Below, in pieces: positions 17,981 to 26,650 of a stretch of DNA of 64,000 bases (within the stretch, counting starts at the first letter, position 1; every line of letters begins with the position of its first letter). The translations under genes and the position numbers were made by a program. The DNA is from Streptomyces sp. MNU76. Lineage in GTDB: Bacteria; Actinomycetota; Actinomycetes; Streptomycetales; Streptomycetaceae. The stretch lies in the NCBI RefSeq assembly GCF_020982545.1, contig NZ_JAJKLK010000008.1, forward strand, positions 407,529-471,528. The letters are read 5' to 3'. Below the pieces are notes generated by a model that did no database searches, was not told the DNA's origin, and was given only the letters and a program-made list of their open reading frames with translations.

Positions 17981-18562
17981 GTGGTGTCGAGAGGTGAGGT
18001 GCCGCAGCGGTCGGACGCGCAGCGCAACCGTGAGCGCATTCTGGAGGTGGCCCTCGCCGAGCTGTCGCGCTCCGCCGACGTCCCGCTCAGCGCGATCGCC
18101 AAGAAGGCGGGCGTCGGACAGGGCACCCTCTACCGCCACTTCCCCGACCGCGAGGCGCTCGTCCTGGAGATCCACCGCCAGGAGGTGCAGCAACTCGCCG
18201 ACAGTGCCGCCGAGTTGCTGCGGACCCGGGAACCCGACCGGGCCCTGCGGGAATGGATGAACGGCCTCGCCCGCTACGCCATGGCCAAGGCCGGCCTGGC
18301 GGACGCGCTCCGGCGGGCCGCCGCGGTGACGGGCGGTGCGGCGAAGCCGGGCTATCCGCTCTTCCTCGCCGCGATCGATCGTCTGTTGGCCGCCAACCAC
18401 GAGGCCGGCACCATCCGCCCCGGTGTGACCACGGACGACTTCGTCCTCGCCATCGCGGGCGTCTGGCAGATGGACCCCACGGGCGACTGGCGCCCCCGGG
18501 CCGACCGCCTCTTCGACCTGGTCATGCGCGGCCTGCGCACGGGGGCGCCGGGCCGGGCCTGA
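17981..18562 (+). CDS. TetR/AcrR-family regulator
   Basis: 193 aa. Start at GTG 17981 (the next codon is also GTG), preceded by GTGAGGGG. The N-terminal TetR helix-turn-helix is clear: AQRNRERILEVALAELSRSA, then IAKKAGVGQGTLYRHFPDRE. The ligand domain ends GLRTGAPGRA, with a C-terminal domain (RLLAANHEAGTIRPGVTTDD, FVLAIAGVWQMD) of the SCO4850-like TetR type. Divergent from a broken dehydrogenase gene, with a matching inverted repeat between them. The ligand is unknown; the gene may now lack its target. Confidence 0.9.
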   Translation: MVSRGEVPQRSDAQRNRERILEVALAELSRSADVPLSAIAKKAGVGQGTLYRHFPDREALVLEIHRQEVQQLADSAAELLRTREPDRALREWMNGLARYAMAKAGLADALRRAAAVTGGAAKPGYPLFLAAIDRLLAANHEAGTIRPGVTTDDFVLAIAGVWQMDPTGDWRPRADRLFDLVMRGLRTGAPGRA

Positions 18563-18652
18563 GAGCACGAGGCCCCAGGTTGGGTCATGGGCGCGGCGAT
18601 ACAACAGGCCGAGGTGTACGTGTACGGGCCGACCGTGTGTGCCTGTCCCTGC

Positions 18653-19936
18653 TCACCCGGCGAGTGCGTCCAGGAGCAGGTCAGCACCGAACGGTACGGC
18701 CAGGGCCCGGTTCCGCAGGTCGGCGGGGACCTCGGGATGGTCGGGGTTCACCCGTACCAGGCGTGCCCCGGGGGTGTGCCGTACGACGTTCTCCATGGGC
18801 CACCGGATCACGCCGGGCGTGTTGCAGCCGGCCCCGATCTCCAGCACGAGCAGATGGGCGGCGCCGGGCGCCTCCCCGAGCCAGTGGCTCAGCCGCTTGC
18901 CCGCCGGCATGTGGGCGGCGTCGACGAACTCCGGTCCCACGCGCACGTTCGGGAACAGATCCGCCCCGCAGTTCGGGCAGACGGGCAGGGCGGACGGGTC
19001 GGTCACCCGGCCCGTCTCCCGGTCGTAGGCGGCGAGGACACGGTCGAGGAACGGCCGGGCCGCCCAGGTCTCCTGGACGCACGGCACGGTGCACGGCAGG
19101 TGGCCGTAGTCGCCCTGGGGAGTGAAGACCCGGTCCGGGGCGAAGCCGTTGCGGGCGAACAGCGCGTCGACGTTCGAGGTCATCACCCAGTGCTCGCGGT
19201 CGCCGACCAGGGAACGCAGCCGCCGGTACAGGGGGTTGGTAACTGCTGGCCTAGGAGCGCGCATAAGGCCGCTTTGACTCGATCGTGTGATGGTCGGCTT
19301 CCTGGCTTGCGGCGCCCTGGGCGGTCCGGGTTGACGTGATCGCGCGATCATGGGACGCCGGACATGGCGCCAGCGTGCGGGGCCCCTGCTTCACCGGAGA
19401 GATGGTTCGGGGCCTGCCCGTCGCCACTGGCCGTATCCACTTGGCCAGGTCGCACAGGGAACCGGCCTCCCGGGATCGGACCACGCGCAGGATGCGTGTC
19501 GCTGCCTCGGGGTTGAGTACGCCAGGGACCAGTGCGCTCAAGACCGTTCGGGGCGTGCGGCTGAGTCAGGTTCACTCCTGCTCAGTTTTCAGGAACGGTT
19601 GCGCTCGGAACCGAAGCGGATGTCGCCGATGTGCACGGCCCAGTAGCCCCACATCATGTCCGCGGGCAGCGGGACGCCCAGCAGATAGCGGGAGCGCAGG
19701 CCGAGCCCGTACAGCGCCGGGAGCAGCTCCTTGAGGCGTGCGCTGTCGCCGTAGTCGTAGCCGGCGGCCGCGCTCAGCCCCGCGCCGGCGGCGACCAGGA
19801 CGCGGTCGGCCTCGTCGAGCCAGGTGCGGAGGGTGTCGGCGGCGGCCGGGAGCGCGGTGGGTGACGTCACGGAGGCGGTGGAGTCGTCCGTGAGGGCGAA
19901 CGTGGCGTGGTTCGTGGCGTCGTTCTGGGCGGTCAT
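18653..19936 (-). pseudogene. SIR2-like NAD-dependent deacetylase, split by a 359-bp insertion
   Basis: The 5' half starts at ATG 19936 (MTAQNDATNHATF, after AAAGGAC). It carries the NAD-binding RVLVAAGAGLSAAAGYDYGD and VHIGDIRFGSERN. The 3' half resumes at NPLYRRLRSLVGD near 19237, with HWVMTSNVDALFARNGF, the zinc-ribbon parts GHLPCTVPC and PVCPNCGADLFPNVR, and HLLVLEIGAGCNTPGVIRW. Joining the halves restores one continuous sirtuin-like protein of about 305 aa. The family is the Streptomyces SIR2-like branch with a modified GAG motif. Insertion separates the NAD pocket from the TSN and zinc regions, so the gene should be dead. Confidence 0.85.
19238..19596. mobile_element. 359-bp insertion flanked by GGTT duplication (IS remnant or MITE-like)
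   Basis: The SIR2-like reading frame is interrupted exactly here. GGTT occurs at 19234-19237 and again at 19597-19600, as expected of a 4-bp target duplication. The two ends share only a loose inverted similarity (AACTG followed by AGGAG on both). A 96-codon leftward frame (19251-19541) fills most of it but matches no transposase I know. A perfect 14-bp palindrome TGATCGCGCGATCA lies at 19337-19350. The insertion is supported by the split gene; its identity is not. Confidence 0.55.
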
Positions 19937-20109
19937 CTGCCGGGTCCTTTCGAGCGTTCTCCCAACGCAGGGCGGGACCGGCCGGGGCCAGTGTCGGTTC
20001 GGGACCGCTGATGGTCGGAATCCGACAGCCGCCGCCCCTTCGCCTGCCGCGCCGTCGCCCCTTGCCCGCCGCCCGCCGCCCCGCCGCCCCGGCGGTCCCT
20101 CGGGCCGTG

Positions 20110-22421
20110 TCACTCGTTGTGCAGCACCTGCGCGATCGTCAGCCGGGCCGCACGGCGTGCAGGGACGTACGCGCCCATGACGGCGATCACGACGCCCGCC
20201 ACGGCGAGCGCGGCCAGGGCCGGGGCGTTCCAGACGTCCGTCATGTACGACGGCAGGGTGAGGTCCACCGCGTCCGCCATACGCGGAACGACCACCTGGT
20301 GGCCCGCCATGCCGAGCGGGATGCCCAGGAGCGAGCCGAGGACGCCGAGCAGCGCCATCGAGGCCACTGTCATCACCGTGGCCTGGCGCGGTGTCATCCC
20401 GATGGACTTGAGCATGCCGAGGTCGCGGCGGCGGTCGCGGGTGTTGAGGAGGACGGTGTTGAAGACACCGGGCGACGCGACGGCGGCGAGCAGGAGGGTG
20501 AGCGCGGTGGCAGAGCCGATGATGGTCCGCGTGACGGAGTTGGCGCCGGTCGCGGACGGGCTGAGCCCCGGATCGGCCGCCTCGGCGGCACGGGCGTAGG
20601 CGCCCGCATCGGCCCCGTCACGGAGCTTGACGTGGTAGGCGATGGGTTTCTCCGCCGGGGCCACGGTCCGCATGGTCGCCCAGTCCGCCACCACGACACG
20701 CGCGTTGGTCTCCATGTACTCGCCGATGACGACCACGTCCGCGCCGCGATCGCCTTTCTCCATCCGGAAGCGGTCGCCGACGTCCAGGCCGTGTCCGCGC
20801 AGGAAGGCCGAGCCCGCCACCACCTCACCGGCGCCCCGGAGCCACCGGCCCTCGGTGAGCACGTTGCCCATCAGGGGACGGTCGCCGCGGCGGGCTTCCA
20901 GCCAGAGCTTCTCCGTGGAACCCGCCAGCCGGACCTCGGTGTCCGCCCGGGCGGTGACCTCACGCGCGTCCGGCAGCGAACGCAGCAGGGCGTGCAGGGC
21001 TAGGTCGTCGTGGACCGGCCTGGTCTCCTTGCCGTCGCGGTATTTCCCCACGTAGACCGTGACCTGGTAGGCGTCGCGGCCCGCGTTGCCGAGCCTGTCC
21101 ATCGTCGTGGCCAGGCCGGTCGCGAACGTCACGGTCGTCACGCCGAGGACCACGGCGGCGAGCGTGAGGGCGCTGCGCCCCGGCCGGGCGAACGGCAGCC
21201 CCAGCCCGAGGCTCACCGAGCGCGGCAGCCGGCTGCCCGCCAGCCGGCGCTGGACACCGAGCGCCCGGCCGGTGCGCGGCGCGCTGCCCGCACTGATCGC
21301 CCGCGCGGCGAGAGCCGGTGGGCGCGCACCGCGGGCGCGGGCGCGGCGAGGAGACACACGGCCGGCATGCCGGCCAGGGCGAGGAGGTTCACCCAGGGGG
21401 CGAGCGAGACACTGTCGTGGAACACCCCCGCGTCGGGACCCGTGAACGCGAACTGGAGCAGGGGCCGTGCCGCCAGATTGCCGGCGGCGGTCCCGAGGAC
21501 ACAGCCCAGCACCGCCGGGACGGAGATCATCACGAGGTAGACGGCCACCACCTGTCCCGGGGTGAACCCCAGCGCCTTGAGGATGCCGATGTGCCGGAAG
21601 CCGGAGATCACCGCGCCGCTGACCACGTTGGCGACGATGAGCACGGACACCACGACGCCGAGGACTCCGAAGGTCAGCAGATAGGGCGCGTACGCCCGCG
21701 CCGCACTGCCTATCTGGTCCTTGAGGGTGAGGTACGACCGTGAGCCTGCCAGCGCACCCGTCGGCAACTCCTCTGTCACCGCTTTCAGTTGGGCGCTGAG
21801 CCGACGGTCCGACGAGGCGTCGTCGAAGCGGAACAGCAGTTGCGTGGCTGTCGGGTGCAGGGCCTCGATCTGCCCGGGGGAGACCCAGGCGTCGGCGGTC
21901 CGGCTCAGGTCGAAGGCGAAGCCGACGACCGTGAGCGTGGGACCGGAAGGCAACCGGAGCTTCTTGCCCAGGTCGTCCGCCGTCCAGTCCGACTGCCGGT
22001 TCAGGACGACCTCGCCGGGCCCGGTGGCCCAGCGGCCCGCCCACAGGTCCAGCCGGTCCACCGGGCCACCGGGGCCGGACCGGCCCACGAAGGTCAGCTC
22101 GCTGCCGAGGCCGTAGCCCATGGCCTCCCGCGGCAGCTCGACGGTGGCCTGGGGGAAGGGGCCCGCGGTCGCCGCGACCCCGGGCTGCCGGGCCGCCCGT
22201 CTCAGTTGACCGTCCGAGACCTTCGCGGCATCGAACGCCGCGACCACGTGCGGCCCGCGCTGCGCGCCGAAGGCCTTGTCGAACGGGGACGAGGCCGCGT
22301 CGACCAGACCGAGCGCCACCACGATCGCCGTCGTCGAGGTCAGGGTGAGCAGCCCGATCACCAGCGTCTGGAGCCTGCGCCGCCGTACCGCCGCGCGCGC
22401 GGCCCGCCACACGGCCCTCAT
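20110..22421 (-). pseudogene. FtsX/MacB-type ABC transporter permease, single frameshift
   Basis: About 770 codons from ATG 22421 (MRAVWRAARAAVRRRRLQTL). Two FtsX modules follow, each with an extracytoplasmic domain between helix 1 and helices 2-4. First module: LVIGLLTLTSTTAIVVALGL, then GFRHIGILKALGFTPGQVV. Second module: SLGLGLPFARPGRSALTLAA, then DLGMLKSIGMTPRQATVMT and a final ARRAARLTIAQVLHNE. The frame breaks once near 21310 (after VRAHRLS); restoring one G in a G/C run gives a continuous ARAISAGSAPRTG. Such permeases work with a LolD/MacB-like ATPase, and here that partner is reduced to a stub. Either a pseudogene or one base missing in the assembly. Confidence 0.85.
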
Positions 22422-22490
22422 ACGGACGGCTCCAGGGTGTGCTCGCCGCGCACGCGGCCGTCGGCGAACTTGACGAGACGGCTGGCGCAG
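22418..22490 (-). pseudogene. C-terminal stub of ABC transporter ATPase
   Basis: About 23 codons remain, reading ASRLVKFADGRVRGEHTLEP and ending in a TGA that overlaps the permease ATG (ATGA). This is the usual tail of a LolD-type ATPase after its H-loop. Everything upstream is replaced by another gene fragment on the opposite strand. Confidence 0.6.
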
Positions 22491-22491
22491 C

Positions 22492-23463
22492 GAGCTGGCC
22501 CCGAAGAACCTCGCGCTCGCCGTCCCCGAGCGGCTGGCCGAGTCCCTGGCCGCCTCCACGCTTGCCTACCTGAAGATCGTGGGGCCCGTCGTGCACATCT
22601 TCGACAGTGCCGCGAACAGGCTGCTGCGCCGGGTGGGCGTAGAGCCCGTCGAGGAACTGCACCACGGAGCGACCCTGGAGGAGCTCGGCCACCTCATCGG
22701 TGAGTCCCACGAGCAGGGCGAACTGCCCCGGGACACCGCCGAACTTCTCGACCACGCCCTGGAGTTCTCCGACCGGACCCTGGACGAGGTCATGGTGCCG
22801 CGCGCGGGCGCCGTCTTCGTCCGAAAGGACGCCTCCGCAGCCGAGGCGGTCGAACTGATCGCGAAACACGGCCACTCGAACTACCCCGTGCTCGGCGACC
22901 ACCCCGACGACGTCGCCGGGGTGCTGGGCGTCCGTGAGCTGATGCGACTGCCCGGCCGACCCCTCACCACCACCGCGGGCGCCCTCGCACGGCGCCCACT
23001 GCTGCTGCCGGACACCCTGCCGCTGCCGGACGCCGTGACCCGGATGCGGGAGCGCGACGACGAGTTCGCCGTCGTCCTGGACGAGCACGGCGGAGTCGCC
23101 GGCATCGTCACGTACGAGGACATCGCCGAGGAACTCGTGGGCGACATCGCCGACGAGTCCGACACCGTCGTCGCACTCGCCGTCCCCGACGGCGCCGGCT
23201 GGCTGGTGGACGCCGGCCGCCGCCTCGACGAGGTCGCCGACGCCACCGGTGTCGCACTGCCCGAGGAGGAGGACTACGACACCGTCGCAGGGCTGGTCGT
23301 GGACCGCCTCGGCCGTTTCCCGGCCATCGGCGACCGGCTCACCGTCGACCTGCCCGACGGGGGGAGCGCGGTCATCGACGTACGCACCCTCGACCGACAC
23401 GTGCCGGACACGGTCCGTCTGGAACGGCTGCCCGCGCGTGAGCACGAGGAGACCCAGGCATGA
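22492..23463 (+). pseudogene. CNNM/CorC-HlyC family protein lacking its membrane domain
   Basis: The coding frame opens at ELAPKNLALAVPERLAESLA, the GE-LxPKN end of the CNNM transmembrane domain. About 120 residues and the start codon are missing. The rest is intact: linker, CBS pair (SDRTLDEVMVPRAGAVFVRK to AGIVTYEDIAEELVGDIADE) and CorC-HlyC C-terminal domain (VDAGRRLDEVADATGVAL, VAGLVVDRLGRFPAIGD). Translation could restart at GTG 22579 as a soluble 294-aa protein. It overlaps the next gene by ATGA. CNNM proteins are implicated in Mg2+/Co2+ transport. Truncated at the junction with the ABC-ATPase stub. Confidence 0.8.
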
Positions 23464-24488
23464 GCTTCCCCATGGCGCTCTTCGTCACCGTCCTGCTGCT
23501 GATCGGCAGCGGCTTCTTCGTCGCCGCCGAGTTCGCGCTCGTCGCCGCCAGACGGCACCGTGTCGAGCAGGCCGCCGCCTCGGGCCGGCGCGGCGCGCAC
23601 GCCGCGCTGGCCGGCATGCGGGAACTGTCCCTGATGCTCGCCGGCGCACAACTGGGCATCACCGTCTGCTCCCTGGGCCTGGGCGCCGTGTCCAAGCCCG
23701 CCATCTCCCATGAACTCGACCCCCTGCTGCACGACCTGGGACTGCCCAGCGCCGTCAGCTACGGAGTGGCCTTCGTGGTCGCGATGGTCGTCGTGGTCTT
23801 CCTGCACATGGTCGTCGGCGAGATGGCACCCAAGTCCTGGGCCATCGCCCACCCCGAGCGGTCCGCGATGCTGCTGTCCCCGGCCTTCCGGGCCGTGGTC
23901 CGGGCCGTCCGTCCCCTGATCGGACTGCTCAACCGCGTCAGCAACGCCCTGGTACGACTGTGCCGGGTCACACCGCGCGACGAACTCGCCTCCGTCCACA
24001 ACCGCGAGCAGCTCACCCACCTCGTCGAGGAGTCGCAGCGCCTCGGCCTGATCAGCGAGGCCGACTCCGAGCTGATCACGCGTTCGCTGACGGAGCCCGA
24101 GACGCCGGTGCGCGAACTCGCGGTGCCGGCCGCCGAGATCACCTCGGTGGACGCGGACGCGGACGCCGACGCCGAGGCCGTCCTCCGCGCCGCCGCCGAG
24201 CACGACCGTACCCGGCTCCTGGTCCGCGCCCCGGACGCCACGGTCCTCGGATCCGTCCACGCGCGCGACGCCCTGGTCGCCCGGGCGAGGGGCCGCGCGG
24301 GCACGGCCCGCGGCCTCGCCCGGCCCGTACCGCGACTGGGCGACGACACGACCGTGGCCGACGCGATCGACGTCCTGCGCCGCCACCGCGCCACGCTCGC
24401 CGTCGTCCACGACGACACGGGGCGCCTCACCGGCCTCGTCAGCCTGGACGACCTTCTGGCCCGCTATCTGCAGCCGAGGACGGTCTGA
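23460..24488 (+). CDS. CNNM/CorC-HlyC family transmembrane protein
   Basis: 342 aa, ATG 23460 overlapping the previous stop. The CNNM transmembrane domain is complete: ALFVTVLLLIGSGFFVAAEF, LGITVCSLGLGAVSKPAI, VAFVVAMVVVVFLHMVVGEM ending in APKSWAIAHPER. It is followed by the NREQLTHLVEESQRLGLIS linker and two CBS-like motifs, but the C-terminal CorC domain of longer relatives is absent. In Streptomyces such genes come in tandem pairs of a long and a short paralogue, as here. Likely a divalent-cation transporter or efflux component. Its long partner is damaged. Confidence 0.9.
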   Translation: MSFPMALFVTVLLLIGSGFFVAAEFALVAARRHRVEQAAASGRRGAHAALAGMRELSLMLAGAQLGITVCSLGLGAVSKPAISHELDPLLHDLGLPSAVSYGVAFVVAMVVVVFLHMVVGEMAPKSWAIAHPERSAMLLSPAFRAVVRAVRPLIGLLNRVSNALVRLCRVTPRDELASVHNREQLTHLVEESQRLGLISEADSELITRSLTEPETPVRELAVPAAEITSVDADADADAEAVLRAAAEHDRTRLLVRAPDATVLGSVHARDALVARARGRAGTARGLARPVPRLGDDTTVADAIDVLRRHRATLAVVHDDTGRLTGLVSLDDLLARYLQPRTV

Positions 24489-24515
24489 CGGCTCGACGAC
24501 CTGTGGGGCGACGGG

Positions 24516-24540
24516 CCACCGGGCGCCGGGATCCCGGTGG
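24516..24540. terminator. Perfect 8-bp-stem hairpin between convergent genes
   Basis: CCACCGGG pairs with CCCGGTGG around a 9-nt loop, 28 nt past the CNNM stop. Confidence 0.7.
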
Positions 24541-24601
24541 GTTGGGCCCCGGGGGCAAACGAGGTCCCGGTGGGCCGAAATCCCGCAGCGGTGCGGTGGC
24601 G

Positions 24602-24621
24602 CTCGGCCGTGATCGGCCGAG
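24602..24621. terminator. Perfect 8-bp-stem hairpin at end of SWIM operon
   Basis: CTCGGCCG pairs with CGGCCGAG around TGAT. It lies 2 nt beyond the leftward SWIM-protein stop, ending the long leftward operon. Confidence 0.7.
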
Positions 24622-24623
24622 GG

Positions 24624-26650
24624 TCAGGTGGTGGGGGCCGGGAGCCGCCACGTTGACTGGATCAGGGCGCGTTCGGTGCCGGTCAGATAGACCGCGGCGG
24701 CTAGCCAGGCGCAGGCGTAGCGGTCCGGGTCGGGGTCGGTGACGCGTCCGAAGACGTCGCGGGAGCGGCGGTCCGCCTCCGCGGTGAGCGCGGTCGCCAG
24801 GTCCGCGCCCGCCGTGAACCCACTGCGCCGCAGTGCCGCGCCCGCTCCGTCCCGGTCGCTGTCGCGGGCCGGCTCGGCGACCGCGCGGCGGCCTCCGGAG
24901 ACGGCGACCTCGACCAGTCGGCGCAGCCGCCACAGCGGAGCCTCGGCGAGCGGGTCGGCCGGAGCCCCGGCGGCGCCGTCGACCTCGGGCAGCGCGTCCT
25001 GCGGCGGGAAGTGCGCGCCCTGCAGGCGGTCGTAGCCCAGGTCGGCGTGCCCCTGCCACTCGTCCGGCAGCCGCAGCGTCGCCTCGGTGCCCGGGACCGG
25101 GCCGATCGCGAGTGGGCGGAGCGTGGCGGCACGGTCGGGTTCCAGGCGCCCGAGCACCCGTATGCGCAGCCCTGGACGGCCGGCCAGCTGACGGAGGTTG
25201 GCGGTGTGCGCGAGATCGGGGTGGCCGTTGGCCGGGGTCAGCCGGACGAGGAGCCCGCTGTCGGCCGACTCCCCGGAGCCGGACACCTCGCGGGCGAACA
25301 GGTGGTCGCCCGCCGCGCCGACGAGGACCAGGTCGCAGCCGATCAGTCGGCGCGCCTCCTGCTCCGCCTGCTCGGGGTCGGCCCCCGGGCCGCCGGTGAG
25401 GCGTTCCGCCACCGCCTCCGCGAGGGGGCGGGCGAACAGGGCGGCGAGCGGGCCCGCCGTCCAGGAGAGACCGGCGAGCGGAGTGGCCCGCACGCCCTTG
25501 CCGGAGCCGAGGCGGCCCTCCGGAGAGACCGTGGCGCCGGAGATCAGCAGTCCGCCCCGGGAGAGGCCGGCGTGGTCGAGGGTCCCGGAGCCGAGGGCGA
25601 CGGTTGCCTTGGCGGCGCCCCGGGCACGGGCCGGACCGCCCGGCTTCACATCGGCGATCGAGTACCAGCTCCCGTCGCCGGAGACGAGATGGGTGACGAC
25701 ACCGCCGTATCCGGTGGCCGAGATCACCGGTTCCCGGCACACACCGTGCACCCGCAGACCGCCGCCCGGCCGATAGGCGCGCCGCGCCGTGCCGACGAGG
25801 GCGGGGTCGGTGTCGGCCGACGCCAACAGGCCGGTGGTGAGCAGCAGTTCGCGTACGGCGGCGACCAGGTCGGCCAGCCGGTGGCCGTCGTGCCGGGCGC
25901 GGGCACCGCGCAGTCCCCGGACGACCCGCAGGGCCGCCGCCTCGGCACGGTGCAGTCCGGCGAGGCGCGCGGTGTGCGCGGCCCGCAGCAACTCCGCCTG
26001 CGGCACCGCCCCCGCCGCCGGCACCCCGGAGGCGAGCACGGCCGCGGTGGCCGCCCAGAGACCGGCCGCGGCGGCGACCTGGGCGGTGGGGGCGCTAGCG
26101 GCGGGCTCACGCCCGCGCAGACGCCGGTGCCTGTGGTGCCGGGTTCGGCCTGTCTCGTCGCGTCGGTGGGGGTGGTGGGATCGGCCTGTCTCGAGGCTTC
26201 GGCCGGGGCGACGGTGGCGCAGGATCCGCCCGCTGCACGAGAGCCGTTGGCTCCGACGGCCGGTCCGGCCGCAGGGGCCTCACCATCACTTCCGTGGAGG
26301 TCGTCCGCGGCCGTGTCGGCCGGCTTGGCGGCGGACACGGTCGCGGCCACGTCCTCGGCGTCGGCCACCGGGCATGCGCTCAGGACGGCGGCACGGTGCA
26401 GACAGCGGGGTGCGAGCAGGCAACTGCACACCGCCCGCTCGGCGTCGGTCACCGCGCCCGAAGGGCCCGGCGTCAGTGCGACCTCGGCGTCCTCGCCGCA
26501 CCGGACGCGCAGGACACCGCCGTCGGCCTCGACGGGCAGGGCCGCGTACGTCTCGACCGCGGCGTCCAGTTTCTTGCGCAACCGGGAGGTCAGGCTCTCC
26601 ACGGCGGCGGCCACCACCTCGGGTGCCACCGGGGGCATTTCGGCGTTCAT
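24624..26650 (-). pseudogene. SWIM zinc-finger protein, one apparent frameshift
   Basis: Reads from ATG 26650 (MNAEMPPVAPEVVAAAVESL), which overlaps the stop of the upstream VWA gene (ATGA). The SWIM motif CSCLLAPRCLHRAA (CxC...CxH) sits near residue 75. A low-complexity linker follows, in which the frame shifts near 26105 (TGVCAG to REPAASAPTAQVAAAA). The remaining ~510 codons (AELLRAAHTARLAGLHRAEA, ATGYGGVVTHLVSGDGSWYS, ALIQSTWRLPAPTT) continue cleanly to 24624. Total length fits one lost base in a GC run. SWIM domains bind DNA or protein; in Streptomyces this gene accompanies MoxR/VWA genes. Probably functional if the shift is a sequence error. Confidence 0.8.

Noticed and set aside
19251..19541. 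96-codon leftward ORF inside the 359-bp insertion as a transposase gene
   Set aside because: No DDE, DEDD or helix-turn-helix motif that I recognise. It is too short for a transposase, so the element is called from its boundaries only.
23274..24410. 378-codon leftward frame across both CNNM genes
   Set aside because: Spans two real genes antisense and has Gly/Arg/Asp-rich shadow composition.
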